Source: Verrucomicrobiota bacterium
GTDB lineage: Bacteria > Verrucomicrobiota > Verrucomicrobiia > Opitutales > UBA2995
NCBI GenBank assembly: GCA_027622555.1
Contig: JAQBYJ010000048.1
Span: 1 to 41,087, forward strand
Direction of reading: 5' to 3'
Length of the DNA stretch: 41,087 nucleotides
Shown here: positions 26,363-35,293 of the stretch, one piece after another
How the letters are laid out: each line of letters begins with the position of its first letter
Numbering within the stretch: position 1 is the stretch's first letter
The notes under the pieces: generated by a model
What the model saw: only the letters and a program-made list of their open reading frames with translations
What the model was told of the DNA's origin: nothing
Database searches by the model: none
Made by a program: the position numbers and the translations under genes

Positions 26363-26989
26363 ATGAACTTTGCATTCCTTGGATTTAATGACCTTGAAGA
26401 ACTTGATCTGGTGGGCCCTTGGGAGATTCTAGCCGGTGGATTGAAGCGTGAAAAACTCATCGAAGAGGCGTTTATTGTGAACGAAGATGGTGAGCCGTTT
26501 CGTTGCAATCACGGACTGGAAATTATTCCTCATTACAGCTTCAAGAACTGTCCGGATTTTGATTACCTGTTGATACCTGGAGGTTGGGGAACCAGGAGGG
26601 AGGCGGAAAACCCAAACCTCATTCAATTCATTTCTCAACGGGCTGAAACATGTCGCGCAGTCTTGTCGGTATGCACGGGCGCATTTTTGCTCGCAGAAGC
26701 CGGTTTGTTGAAAGGTAGAAAAGCTTCGACCCATTGGGGCTCTCTGGATCGTCTGCGAGCGGTGGGAAATATCGAGGTCGTCGAAAAGCGCTTTGTAAAA
26801 GATGGAAAGTTTTGGAGCTCAGCGGGAGTCTCGGCAGGAATCGACCTTTCTCTTGCCTTTGTGAAAGAGGAGTTCGGAGAACTAACGGCGGAAGCTATTC
26901 AGTTCCATGTAGAGTATTACCCTTTGGGAACCATTTATGGTTCACCTGAAAAGCGGGACGAAGCGCCCGGCTATTTGAAAAATCCCTGA
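26363..26989 (+). CDS. DJ-1/PfpI family protein
   Basis: A 208-residue cytosolic protein with the class I glutamine-amidotransferase-like fold of DJ-1/PfpI: N-terminal FNDLEELDLVGPWE (providing the acidic residue), FDYLLIPGGWGTR, the nucleophile elbow LSVCTGAFLLAEAGLL (Cys104), ASTHWGSLDRLR, and SSAGVSAGIDLSLAFV. The CTG-FLLA and STHW pattern is closest to the isonitrile hydratase/transcriptional-regulator subgroup, but with no AraC domain, so it is an enzyme or stress protein rather than a regulator. Two direct GATTCTGT copies (26287 and 26310, 23 bp apart) lie 45-75 bp upstream and may be regulatory. Confidence 0.88.
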   Translation: MNFAFLGFNDLEELDLVGPWEILAGGLKREKLIEEAFIVNEDGEPFRCNHGLEIIPHYSFKNCPDFDYLLIPGGWGTRREAENPNLIQFISQRAETCRAVLSVCTGAFLLAEAGLLKGRKASTHWGSLDRLRAVGNIEVVEKRFVKDGKFWSSAGVSAGIDLSLAFVKEEFGELTAEAIQFHVEYYPLGTIYGSPEKRDEAPGYLKNP

Positions 26990-27199
26990 ATCAGCGAGTT
27001 GGCAGCGCTCTGCTTGCTGGTATCAATAGCTTGCAATTCCTGACGATAGCCTCCACCCATGCAGCTGTTTTAAGGATTACTTAGTCTCCTCATCGTTCAA
27101 ACGTGTAAGAACAAGCGGTACGAATCAAGGTGATGTAGTGGTCCTGGTCATTAACCAAAACCCAACTTTTTGGAGCTGATCCTGAACTGGCACCATCCC

Positions 27200-27227
27200 G
27201 CTCTTTTAATAATTCATCCAAAAGAGC
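27200..27227 (+). promoter_or_regulatory. Leader hairpin before DEAD-box helicase
   Basis: GCTCTTTT (27200-27207) and AAAAGAGC (27220-27227) form a perfect 8-bp stem with a 12-nt loop, followed by CTGACGTTTTATTTTTACC. It ends 31 bases before the helicase start, inside the 269-bp gap 26990-27258, where no gene is evident. The following T-rich run could make it an attenuator or terminator in the leader; cold-shock helicases often have regulated leaders. Function is inferred only. Confidence 0.45.
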
Positions 27228-27258
27228 CTGACGTTTTATTTTTACCTTTTAACCATTT

Positions 27259-28668
27259 ATGAAAAATTTCGCCGAACTCGGCTTATCAAAAGATATCTTA
27301 CGCGCGGTTAGCGACAAGGGCTACGATACGCCATCGCCCGTACAAGAACAGGCAATACCAGCCGTTTTAACCGGGCAAGATGTGATCGCAACTGCGCAAA
27401 CAGGCACCGGAAAGACGGCCGGTTTCACCCTTCCCATGATGCATTTGCTCACTCAGGAAAAAAGGGGTGAGGGTTATCCGATTCGAGCTTTGGTGTTGAC
27501 GCCAACCCGGGAGCTGGCAGCTCAAGTTGAAGAAAGTATTGTTACTTATGGGAAATACCTGGGATTGAGAAGTTTGGTTGTATTTGGCGGAGTAAATATC
27601 ACGCCGCAAATCAAAGAGCTTCGCAAAGGGGTAGACATTCTGGTGGCGACTCCCGGTCGTTTGCTCGACCTGTGTAACCAAGGTGTTTGCCGACTCGATA
27701 ACGTGAAGTTCTTTGTGCTGGATGAGGCAGATCGCATGCTCGATATGGGATTTATTCCCGACATTCGCAGGACGATTAACCTGTTACCCAAAAAGCGGCA
27801 GACACTGCTATTCTCAGCTACTTTTTCAAAAGATATTCGCGGTTTAGCTCACGAGTTCCTCCGAAATCCCATCACCGTTGCTATCACCCCTGAGAAGCCA
27901 GCCGCACAGACGATTGCCCAACGAGCTTACCGCTGCGATCAGCATCGCAAAACCCAATTGCTTTCTCATTTGATCAAAACGGGCTTTTGGGAGCAGGTGC
28001 TCATATTTACCAGGACCAAACATGGGGCGAATCGCTTAACGCAGAAATTGAACCAGGATGGAATTCACTCAAGTGCCATTCACGGAGATAAAACGCAGAC
28101 TTCAAGGACTCGTGCGCTTGAGGGGTTTAAGAAGAAGAATATTCGTGTCCTCGTAGCAACCGATATTGCGGCACGCGGAATCGACATTATTCAATTACCT
28201 CATGTCGTAAACTTTGAACTGCCCAATCTGGCGGAGGATTATGTCCATCGAATCGGCCGCACAGGTCGTGCCGGATTGGAAGGCGAAGCCATCTCCCTGG
28301 TTTGTAACGATGAACGTCCGTATTTCCAAGCCATTGAGAAATTGATCGGTCAGCAAATTGAATTAACGGATGTGACGGGATATGGTCCTGAAAATTGGCC
28401 AGAAAGAGGACCGAGCGCGAGCGAAGTTCAGAAAGCTGCGGCGGTTCGCAAAGAAGCCAACCGTCAAGCCCGTGGACCGCGCAAAAACCCAGGTCCCAAA
28501 TCTTCCCAACGTTCGAGCCGAAAACCTGGTGGTAACCAACAGGGGAGAAAGAACCCCAATTCAAGTCAGTCGAGTGGCAGTAAGTCAGGTGGTTACCGGC
28601 CTGGGGGGACTTCAGCGGCTCCAGCCCCTGCTCGTCCAAGCAATCGCCGTAATCGTAGACGCGGGTAG
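27259..28668 (+). CDS. DEAD-box RNA helicase, RhlE-like
   Basis: A 469-residue ATP-dependent RNA helicase with all motifs in order: Q motif ([13 protein letters not shown]), I AQTGTGKT, Ia PTRELAAQ, Ib [36 protein letters not shown] and [12 protein letters not shown]-terminal tail from about residue 385 is rich in Arg, Gly, Ser and Pro (RRNRRRG end), the RNA-binding type of tail seen in RhlE helicases that act in ribosome assembly and cold adaptation. ATG 27259 is supported by the normal N-terminus, but no Shine-Dalgarno is visible (the upstream bases are CTTTTAACCATTT), a common situation in this phylum. Confidence 0.95.
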   Translation: MKNFAELGLSKDILRAVSDKGYDTPSPVQEQAIPAVLTGQDVIATAQTGTGKTAGFTLPMMHLLTQEKRGEGYPIRALVLTPTRELAAQVEESIVTYGKYLGLRSLVVFGGVNITPQIKELRKGVDILVATPGRLLDLCNQGVCRLDNVKFFVLDEADRMLDMGFIPDIRRTINLLPKKRQTLLFSATFSKDIRGLAHEFLRNPITVAITPEKPAAQTIAQRAYRCDQHRKTQLLSHLIKTGFWEQVLIFTRTKHGANRLTQKLNQDGIHSSAIHGDKTQTSRTRALEGFKKKNIRVLVATDIAARGIDIIQLPHVVNFELPNLAEDYVHRIGRTGRAGLEGEAISLVCNDERPYFQAIEKLIGQQIELTDVTGYGPENWPERGPSASEVQKAAAVRKEANRQARGPRKNPGPKSSQRSSRKPGGNQQGRKNPNSSQSSGSKSGGYRPGGTSAAPAPARPSNRRNRRRG

Positions 28669-28722
28669 GTGGAAAATTCTTTGATCGCAAAACGCCATGA
28701 AATTGTAGACGTTTAATTTCTG

Positions 28723-29397
28723 ATGAAACCACGTATCAAATTAGCTGAGACAACGACCAAGGATGGATCCGTAATGAGTCTTTTGGAGCACGATGGCGAT
28801 TTTGCCATCAGTTTCAATGGGCAGGATTTGATGCATTCCAAAGCGTCCACCTCGGAAAAGCAGTTGGGAACGGTTGGCGTTGTCCGACTGCCAAAAGGCG
28901 AACCAACGCGAATTCTGATCGGGGGCTTGGGCCTCGGCCTTACATTGAAAAGCGTTTTGGCTGACGCAGGACCGGATGCCGAAGTAACGGTGGCAGAGCT
29001 CATACCTGACCTTGTCGATTGGAACCGTGAGTTCCTTGGTAAACTGAATGGCGGAGTGGTAGATGATCCGCGTGTTGTCATCCGTCACGGTGATGTTACA
29101 AAGATCATCAAGAAAACCAAAGAGAATATCTACGATGTGATATTATTGGACGTCGATAATGGCCCCATTGCTATGGTCACTAAAAAGAACAGCTCACTTT
29201 TTTCTTATATGGGCGTTCGTTTCATTAAGGATGCTTTGAAACCAAATGGTCGCGCGGTGTTTTGGTCAGCGGGTCCTGATCCCAAGTTCGAGATTCTTTT
29301 AAATAAAGCAGGTTTTAAAGTTACTCCTGTACCGGCAAAGGTGCATGACCGTGCCAAACGTCCCGCGTATATGTTATACGTTGCCGATAATCGGTAG
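28723..29397 (+). CDS. Spermidine-synthase-like methyltransferase-fold protein
   Basis: A 224-residue protein with an N-terminal beta region (LAETTTKDGSVMSLLEHDGD, FAISFNGQDLMHS) and a Rossmann methyltransferase domain: RILIGGLGLGLTLKSVL (motif I), EVTVAELIPDLVDW (motif II acidic residue), RVVIRHGDV and YDVILLDVDNGP (motif IV). The layout is that of spermidine-synthase-like proteins, but the aminopropyltransferase gate residues are not evident and the protein is short, so a SAM-dependent methyltransferase or an unassigned member is as likely. It lies 54 bp after the helicase gene on the same strand. Confidence 0.75.
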   Translation: MKPRIKLAETTTKDGSVMSLLEHDGDFAISFNGQDLMHSKASTSEKQLGTVGVVRLPKGEPTRILIGGLGLGLTLKSVLADAGPDAEVTVAELIPDLVDWNREFLGKLNGGVVDDPRVVIRHGDVTKIIKKTKENIYDVILLDVDNGPIAMVTKKNSSLFSYMGVRFIKDALKPNGRAVFWSAGPDPKFEILLNKAGFKVTPVPAKVHDRAKRPAYMLYVADNR

Positions 29398-29497
29398 AGG
29401 TAGTTTGCGTTGGGCTTAAGGAATAGAGTATTTCCAGATCTTTATGGGAATGACTTGCTGCCAGGACTGAGGATTGATACGAATCCGATTCTTCTCA

Positions 29498-31168
29498 ATG
29501 AAACGTTTATTTTTTCCTTACTTCCTTTTGTTTATCTGGCCTGGGTTGCTCTTCGGGGCTAGCGATAAAAAGGTGGTTGTGCTCACATTTGATGACGCTG
29601 TGAAATCGCACCGAACCTTCGTTGCACCTTATCTCAAAGAGCTTGGTTTTGGAGCTACTTTCTTTGTGTCCTACAAATGGATGGATGATAGTGAGAACTT
29701 CATGTCCTGGGAGGAGATAAAAGAAATCCACGAAATGGGTTTCGAGATTGGGAACCACACCTGGACCCATCGTGATATGGGGAATCCGGATAACGCCCAT
29801 AGGCTTGCCGGTGAGTTGGGCCTCATCAATTTTATGCTTCAAAAACAAGGGCTGCCCGATCCTGTGACCTTCGCATATCCTGGAAACAAGTTTGGCCCGG
29901 AAGCGTTTAAAATACTCCTAGATGGTGGCTATCAATTTGCACGTCGCGGTATGCAGCCTGAAATTGAATACGGGAAACGACAAATAGGTCCGTTATACGA
30001 TCCTGCAAAACATCATCCCTTGCTTGTGCCAACCACAGCCGATGCCTACCCCGATTGGGACTTGGAATATTTTAAACAGGTGGTCGATACAGCGGAAGCG
30101 GGGAAATTTGTTATTCTGCAGTTTCATGGTGTTCCCGATATCGCTCACCCTTGGGTACACACCGACCAGGAAAATTTTAAGGAGTTTATGCAGTATTTGA
30201 AAGAGCAGAACTTGAAGGTCATTTCACTGGGAGATCTCGCTAGGTATTTACCAACCGATTATGTGCCTCCAGATGATCCTTTGATCGGCTATCACTTTTC
30301 TGGAAAAAAAGAAATCAACCTCCTGACCTCGGAACAAGAGGCGACGCGTGAGGACCTCGAATACTGGGTGGATAACATGCGGCGGTTCCACGGGTTCAGT
30401 TGGGAAGAAGTTGCTCAGGTAACCGGTTATTCCGTGGAGGAAATAAAGGGAATGTCCAAAGGCTATGATAAAGTTATCCAGCCATCTGAGGATGTCCTGA
30501 CTATTCTCCCTTACCCCGGAGGTCGTCATCCAAGAATCGGTTTTCTGGAAGGGATGATTGATCCCATGCGTGGTACTAAACTGAGTATCTTTCTGCCTTG
30601 GGATAAATCCCAGTACGTGATCCTTGATGTTCCGGAGGCCTTGTTTTGCCAGTTGGGAGTGACATTCCTGGGTCATACCCATGTGCCAACAATCTGGGAC
30701 AGGGATCAAGTGACCATTTCCAATTCGGATTGGTCGATGACGGAAGCCGGAGCTTTCGAAAATAGTTGGGAACTTCCCAACGGTATGGACATTGGAGTAG
30801 TGGTAACTCCGTTGCGAGATTCAGTTGAAATGGAACTCACCGTTCACAACGGTTCGGACGTGGATATGGAGTTTATTAACGGTCAGGTCTGCATCATGCT
30901 GAAAGGAGCGACTGAATTTGATCTCCAAACCAAGGATAACAAGGTTCTCACCGACACGGTAGCCGCTGTTCAGTCTGAAAATAAAAATAGATGGATCCTG
31001 ACTCAATGGGATCAACTCCGTAGGACTTGGGGTAATGATAACTGTCCCTGCCTGCATTTCGATCCCATTCTAAATCCCTGTAAGGTCGGTGAAACGGTAA
31101 AAGTCAAAGGTAGGATTTGGTTTCACGAAGGAGAAGAACTACCTTCGGAGTTTGCTATCAAAAATTAA
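29498..31168 (+). CDS. Secreted polysaccharide deacetylase-like protein with extra C-terminal domain
   Basis: A 556-residue secreted protein from ATG 29498 (MKRLFFPYFLLFIWPGLLFG signal peptide; TTG 29474 upstream is rejected). Residues 25-250 form a NodB/CE4 deacetylase domain: TFDDA (30-34) supplies the catalytic Asp and metal Asp, N86-H87-T-W-T-H91 the two zinc His, followed by FAYPGNKFG and FVILQFHGVPD. The enzyme would remove N- or O-acetyl groups from a polysaccharide. A further 300 residues contain an apparent small helical part (SWEEVAQVTGYSVEEIKG) and a beta-rich region (SIFLPWDKSQYVIL ... VKVKGRIWFHEG) with no family I recognise. The M24 peptidase follows 18 bp downstream. Confidence 0.88.
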   Translation: MKRLFFPYFLLFIWPGLLFGASDKKVVVLTFDDAVKSHRTFVAPYLKELGFGATFFVSYKWMDDSENFMSWEEIKEIHEMGFEIGNHTWTHRDMGNPDNAHRLAGELGLINFMLQKQGLPDPVTFAYPGNKFGPEAFKILLDGGYQFARRGMQPEIEYGKRQIGPLYDPAKHHPLLVPTTADAYPDWDLEYFKQVVDTAEAGKFVILQFHGVPDIAHPWVHTDQENFKEFMQYLKEQNLKVISLGDLARYLPTDYVPPDDPLIGYHFSGKKEINLLTSEQEATREDLEYWVDNMRRFHGFSWEEVAQVTGYSVEEIKGMSKGYDKVIQPSEDVLTILPYPGGRHPRIGFLEGMIDPMRGTKLSIFLPWDKSQYVILDVPEALFCQLGVTFLGHTHVPTIWDRDQVTISNSDWSMTEAGAFENSWELPNGMDIGVVVTPLRDSVEMELTVHNGSDVDMEFINGQVCIMLKGATEFDLQTKDNKVLTDTVAAVQSENKNRWILTQWDQLRRTWGNDNCPCLHFDPILNPCKVGETVKVKGRIWFHEGEELPSEFAIKN

Positions 31169-31186
31169 ATATTTTTGCCTTAAGCA

Positions 31187-32344
31187 ATGCCTCAAAAAAA
31201 TAAAACAGCCATGATTATGGCGGGCCCACCCGAAGAGCATGCGTCGCTATTTCGACGCATTCAATTTTCCGTTCACGATCCAGTCGTGCTTATTGAGTTG
31301 GAGGAGGATGCAAAGCGTATTCTTATTCTACGAGATATCGAAATGGAGCGTGCGAAAGCGAGGGCACGAGTAAACGATGTTCATTGCCCGGCAGACTTTA
31401 CTCCTGTCGAAGGGCTATCGGGCGATAGGCAAACAGCCACCGCGCAAGCCGCAGCTGAATGCCTTCGCCGAAACGGCGTAACTGTCGTTCGTGGCGATCG
31501 AATGCTACCACTCGTGTATGTGGAGATGATTCGGCGTGCTGGTATCGAAATTGAATACGACCCCGACTTAGGTGTGTTGGATCGAAGGCAGAAGACGGAT
31601 GAAGAAGTTGCCTTCCTGCGAGAAGCCCAAGGAGTTACTGAAGAAGCTGTTGAACTGGTTTGTCGAATGATTGCACGTGCAGATGCGGATGCTGACGGCG
31701 TGTTGATTAACAACGGGCAACGATTGTCTTCTGAATATCTCAGGTTAGTGGTTGATCGGTTTTTGATGGAGAAGGGTTACCATGGTCGACCTGCGATTAT
31801 TGCAGGAGGCCCTCCTGCCGCAGATTGCCATAACTTGGGGTGGGGCGATATAAAAACGAGCACGCCTGTTATTGTGGATATTTTTCCGAGCAACCTATCC
31901 ACAAGATACTGCGGTGATTGTACCAGAACTGTAGTCCATGGGGACGTACCGGATGAAGTGTTACTTATGCATGCAGCAGTGGCAGAGGCGAAGAGAAATG
32001 CCATCGCAGCGACCAAGGCGGGTGTGACCGGTCAAAGTGTCCATCAGGTCACATTAGGCACCTTGGCTGCTCATGGATATAGTTCAGGACTGCCAGCGGA
32101 GGATGATCCAGACACCTATTGTGCGATGACCTGCGGAACCGGCCATGGCATTGGCTTGGAGGTGCACGAACCACCGTTGCTGGATTTTAAGGGACCTGAG
32201 CTTCTGGTCGGCGACGCGCTAACAATCGAACCGGGATTATATTGCAAAGCGATCGGGGCCATACGCTTGGAAGACATGGTTGTGGTTCGCGAGGAAGGTT
32301 GCGAGAATCTGAATACGCTCCCCGAGGGTCTCGATTGGAAATAG
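31187..32344 (+). CDS. M24 family Xaa-Pro-type metallopeptidase
   Basis: A 385-residue cytosolic protein with an N-terminal creatinase-like domain (about 1-135) and a pita-bread catalytic domain. All five metal ligands are present: D231 (VDIFPSN), D244 (CGDCTRTVV), H320 (GTGHGIGLEVHEPP), E348 (TIEPGLY) and E362 (RLEDMVVV). Such enzymes are aminopeptidases P, prolidases or creatinase-like hydrolases; sequence alone does not separate them. The start codon ATG 31187 lies 18 bp after the deacetylase stop, so a shared transcript is likely. A repeat element follows the stop codon. Confidence 0.92.
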   Translation: MPQKNKTAMIMAGPPEEHASLFRRIQFSVHDPVVLIELEEDAKRILILRDIEMERAKARARVNDVHCPADFTPVEGLSGDRQTATAQAAAECLRRNGVTVVRGDRMLPLVYVEMIRRAGIEIEYDPDLGVLDRRQKTDEEVAFLREAQGVTEEAVELVCRMIARADADADGVLINNGQRLSSEYLRLVVDRFLMEKGYHGRPAIIAGGPPAADCHNLGWGDIKTSTPVIVDIFPSNLSTRYCGDCTRTVVHGDVPDEVLLMHAAVAEAKRNAIAATKAGVTGQSVHQVTLGTLAAHGYSSGLPAEDDPDTYCAMTCGTGHGIGLEVHEPPLLDFKGPELLVGDALTIEPGLYCKAIGAIRLEDMVVVREEGCENLNTLPEGLDWK

Positions 32345-32373
32345 GAATGTTTTTAAGTTTAAGGAGCTGAAAC

Positions 32374-32465
32374 GGCACTGCGTGGACGCAGCGGCCCTAC
32401 CTATTTGGTTGGTTGGCAGGGCAAGAGCATCCTGCTCTGCCGCTCTGTGTTTGGAAAGTAGGGCT
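32374..32465 (+). repeat. BIME-like repeat cluster
   Basis: Left hairpin CTGCG-TGGA-CGCAG within GGCACTGCG...GGCCCTACC matches 11057-11087. The central hairpin AGAGCA-TCC-TGCTCT is perfect. AAGTAGGGCTC closes the unit at the right, giving inverted GCCCTAC/GTAGGGC borders. It fills the convergent gap between the M24 peptidase and the GntR regulator and could terminate both transcripts. Confidence 0.7.
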
Positions 32466-32472
32466 CTATAAA

Positions 32473-33351
32473 TTATCCTTGTTTCGTCCTTTTTGAAATA
32501 CGTTCGAACAGGTGAGTTACATTCGGACGCTGGCTTCGAATGTGTTCTTGAAGAGCGTTGGATGCGGCATCCCAGTCTTTCTTGAGCAGCGCTCTGAGAA
32601 TTTTTCGATGTTCCGCTGCTTTCTCCTCGATTACCGAAGTGGCTACTGTCGAGTAAGAAAAAAGGTAAGAGTAATACATGCCGAATTGCGCAAAAAAGGA
32701 CTGAATATAGCGGTTCTCGGACTGTTCGATCCAATAGGCGTGTAGACCATTGTCCAGTTGATGTTTTCCTTTCGTATCGGGTGAATTTACTGCCAAAAAC
32801 TCCTTTAGGCGTAAGGGATCCAGTCGTTTTCGCGCAAGTTCAAGTGCCTTCAGTTCCAGCGTTTCGCGAACATCGATATAGTCGAGCATGTCTTGTTCGC
32901 GGAATGGATGTACGCGCCACCCCCGTCTTGGAACGCGATCGATGAGTCCAGCTCCGGCCAGGCGGTTGAACACCTGTCGAATAACAGTTCGCCCCACGCC
33001 GTAGCGTTGAGCAGCTGGCTCCTCCCTGAGATAGACGGGTTCCCCTTGAACGCTGAGGTGGATTACATCTTCTGTGATCAGCTCATCCCAATTACGCAAG
33101 TGGATGGCCTGACCGGTGCTTGGTTTTTTGGTAATCTTTTTTGCGCGCCGTTTGGGATTGATGCTTAATCGACCATTCTGACCTTTGAGAATAAATTTCG
33201 ATTCAATCAGGTTTTCGAGAGCCACTCGAATCGGAGTTAAGCTGACCTCATACTCAGTCGCCAGCGCGCTAAGTGTCAGTCTGGTAGGTAACGGACTTCC
33301 GTTTCTGATCTTTTCGGTCAGGTCATTTTCGATGTATTGGGAAATATTCAC
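32473..33351 (-). CDS. GntR/FCD transcriptional regulator with two winged-helix domains
   Basis: A 292-residue regulator beginning with GTG 33349-33351 (no in-frame ATG nearby). Residues 1-66 form one GntR winged helix (LTLSALATEYEVSLTPIRVA, then LENLIESKFILKGQNGRLSI). A basic linker (about 68-82) leads to a second GntR-type winged helix (about 98-150: EEPAAQRYGVGRTVIRQVFN, RLAGAGLIDRVPRRGWRVHP). The remaining 140 residues are an all-helical FCD-type ligand domain (DYIDVRETLELKALELARKR ... AAEHRKILRALLKKDWDAAS). FCD regulators usually sense sugar acids or other carboxylates. Most GntR proteins have only one winged helix. A 13-bp sequence upstream is repeated before the sulfatase at 35308, so it probably controls itself and the sulfatase operon. 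Confidence 0.85.
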   Translation of the reverse strand: MNISQYIENDLTEKIRNGSPLPTRLTLSALATEYEVSLTPIRVALENLIESKFILKGQNGRLSINPKRRAKKITKKPSTGQAIHLRNWDELITEDVIHLSVQGEPVYLREEPAAQRYGVGRTVIRQVFNRLAGAGLIDRVPRRGWRVHPFREQDMLDYIDVRETLELKALELARKRLDPLRLKEFLAVNSPDTKGKHQLDNGLHAYWIEQSENRYIQSFFAQFGMYYSYLFSYSTVATSVIEEKAAEHRKILRALLKKDWDAASNALQEHIRSQRPNVTHLFERISKRTKQG

Positions 33352-33430
33352 GTGAATGATAAAATCGAATGGGTTTGCCCAGTTGTATGCACAGTCTGTT
33401 GCTACAAAATGCTGTTGAAACTATAATTTA

Positions 33431-33444
33431 CCATTGTGTGCAAT
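33431..33444. promoter_or_regulatory. Candidate operator upstream of GntR/FCD regulator
   Basis: CCATTGTGTGCAAT contains the palindromic core ATTG-TGTG-CAAT, similar to GntR/FCD operators (TTGT-n-ACAA type). The first 13 bases recur exactly at 35225-35237. It lies 80 bp upstream of the regulator. On the minus strand a possible -35 TTGATA and -10 TTATAG, 17 bp apart, would enclose it, which would fit autoregulation. No other feature is seen between here and the regulator start. Confidence 0.5.
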
Positions 33445-33541
33445 ATCAACTATTATATCCGTTTAATTCGAAACCTGGGCTTTTTACTATCCTCACATCT
33501 TGGTAAATTCCATCTATTTGGGTGTCTTTGTTTCAACTTTC

Positions 33542-33613
33542 AATCGGCAGCAAGCTACCTCCTACAGCAGGCGTACCGAAACCTCAACTGTAGGAGGTAG
33601 CTTGCTGCCGATT
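33542..33613. repeat. Perfect 26-bp inverted repeat with 20-nt loop
   Basis: Left arm 33542-33567 and right arm 33588-33613 are exact reverse complements; the loop is 33568-33587. Each arm contains the GTAGGAGGTAGCTTGCT motif found singly at 7552-7577 and 10999-11023, so this is two facing REP units. It sits 37 bp after the end of the minus-strand sulfatase and could act as a strong terminator or a mobile hairpin element. Confidence 0.8.
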
Positions 33614-33650
33614 TGGTTCTTCCTAAAGCTCCTGCCTGCGTATTCAGCCA

Positions 33651-35066
33651 CTAATTCGTAATAACCCAATCTTTAGGAGCCACGAAGCCATCGGCCCCTT
33701 CGAGGTAGTCCGGGATGCCCGGGATCTTGAGACGATAGTGTTCCTGAAGGTCCTTGAGCATGGCGGCTGTTCGCTCAGGCTCACTCGCTATGAGGTTGGT
33801 CTTTTCGGTCGGGTCGCGATCGAGATGGAAGAGTTCGATGGTGAGTGGTCCGTCAGGTGTTTTCAGGTTGGCTTGATCTGGCAGACCGTTAACGAGGACC
33901 AGTTTCCATGGCCCTTCGGTCAAGGCAAACTTGTTGCTCGGAGTTCCTTGAGCGACGTAGGTGAACCATTTCCGTTTCGGGGCCGACTTCTCTCCACGGA
34001 TGATGGGGATGAGGTCGATGCCGTCCAGTGGATTGGGATCGACCGAGGTGACGCCAGCAATAGCTTTGAGCGTCGGATACACATCGATATAACCCATTAA
34101 TGCATCCATCGTCCGGCCTCCACCTTGGATGCCGTTCGGCCAACGAATCACCGCCGGCACGCGAATGCCACCTTCGTAGGTTGAGCTTTTGCTGCCGCGA
34201 TAGGGTCCATTGTTTGCGAAACTCACACCGCCGTTATCACTCATGAACAATACCACGGTGTTGTCGGTAATACCCTTGTCATCGATAGCCTTGAGTATTT
34301 GGCCGGTCACCTGGTCCATCGATTCGAGCATGGCTGAGTAAACACGCTGCCGTTCATTATCTATGTGTTTATACTTGGCGATATCCTGTTCTTTGGCCTG
34401 TAAGGGCAAGTGAGGCACAGTGAATGGCACATAACAGAAAAACGGTTTGTCGGTTGGACTTTCTTCGATGAAGCGAACCGCCTCGCGGCCGATCAGGTCG
34501 GTTACGTAACCTTCGTCGTGGTTGGTTTCCCAGTTGCGGTGCCAATCGAGTTGATTCTCACGTTTGTGAGTGAAATAATCGAAGGAGCCGTTGTAACAAC
34601 CGGTGAAGTGAGTGAAGCCGCGATTGAGCGGAAGTAGTTGTTTTTGAAAATGACCAAGGTGCCATTTACCGAACGCGCCACGCCTTTCGTAGCCGGCGCT
34701 TGCGAGCATGTCGGCGAGAGTCAGTTCGGTAGTGGGTAGGCCCCATTTTCGCCAGGGCGTGATGACGGATTCGGCCATGCCGTATCGAATGGGCCAACGA
34801 CCGGTCATCAAGCCGGCCCGGGTCGGCGAACAGAGGGGACAGACGTAAAAGCGTTGCAGCTTTACACCTTCGCTGGCCAGTCGGTCGATATTGGGTGTGG
34901 CTGCTACGCCACCGTTGTAGCCCACATCAGCATAGCCGAGGTCGTCAGCCAGAATGATGACAATGTTGGGCTTATCCGTGTGTCGGTTGCCTGACGTGTT
35001 GTCGGCCTGCGCAGCTTGCGATTGGCCGCAGGTTAAAGCGAGAATCAATCCGATGTATCGCAACAT
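33651..35066 (-). CDS. Secreted type I sulfatase
   Basis: A 471-residue sulfatase starting at ATG 35064-35066 (MLRYIGLILALTCGQSQAAQ), preceded by AAGGATG about 8 bases upstream; a longer in-frame start at 35114 would bury the signal peptide. Metal-site DD is in IILADDLGYADVGYNGG, the formylglycine motif is C79-S-P-T-R83 followed by AGLMTGR, and FGKWHLGHF, PFFCYVPFTVPHLPL and FMSDNGG follow. Its C-terminal ELFHLDRDPTEKTNL and YRLKIPGI segments are normal, so the gene appears intact. It is divergent from the sulfatase operon starting at 35308; the shared 240-bp spacer holds a candidate operator at 35225. Confidence 0.93.
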   Translation of the reverse strand: MLRYIGLILALTCGQSQAAQADNTSGNRHTDKPNIVIILADDLGYADVGYNGGVAATPNIDRLASEGVKLQRFYVCPLCSPTRAGLMTGRWPIRYGMAESVITPWRKWGLPTTELTLADMLASAGYERRGAFGKWHLGHFQKQLLPLNRGFTHFTGCYNGSFDYFTHKRENQLDWHRNWETNHDEGYVTDLIGREAVRFIEESPTDKPFFCYVPFTVPHLPLQAKEQDIAKYKHIDNERQRVYSAMLESMDQVTGQILKAIDDKGITDNTVVLFMSDNGGVSFANNGPYRGSKSSTYEGGIRVPAVIRWPNGIQGGGRTMDALMGYIDVYPTLKAIAGVTSVDPNPLDGIDLIPIIRGEKSAPKRKWFTYVAQGTPSNKFALTEGPWKLVLVNGLPDQANLKTPDGPLTIELFHLDRDPTEKTNLIASEPERTAAMLKDLQEHYRLKIPGIPDYLEGADGFVAPKDWVITN

Positions 35067-35224
35067 AACAGAGCATCCTTGCTGGTTGTCAGGGACTGGT
35101 AGGGATTCGATCATGGATGGAAAATCAATCTATGGGCCAACGGAATCAGATTATTTTTGTTACCGAAATCTTGCCTCCTTCTCAACGTTTTCGAAAGAAA
35201 TAAGATACGTCAATTAAAGGTTTG

Positions 35225-35237
35225 CCATTGTGTGCAA
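35225..35237. promoter_or_regulatory. Candidate operator upstream of sulfatase operon
   Basis: CCATTGTGTGCAA, identical over 13 bases to 33431-33443 before the GntR/FCD regulator. One arm of the palindrome is ATTG and the other CAAA. It lies 71 bp before the best start of the operon's first gene, and an AT-rich CTTTATATG about 10 bp downstream could be the -10 region. It could also affect the divergent sulfatase at 33651-35066. Confidence 0.5.
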
Positions 35238-35293
35238 AAACAAGGCTTTATATGGATGTTGGGACTGTCTTTATTCGCCCACTTAATCTACAT

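Noticed and set aside
33542-33613. CRISPR repeat-spacer unit
   Set aside because: Only one pair of arms in inverted orientation, no tandem direct repeats and no cas genes.
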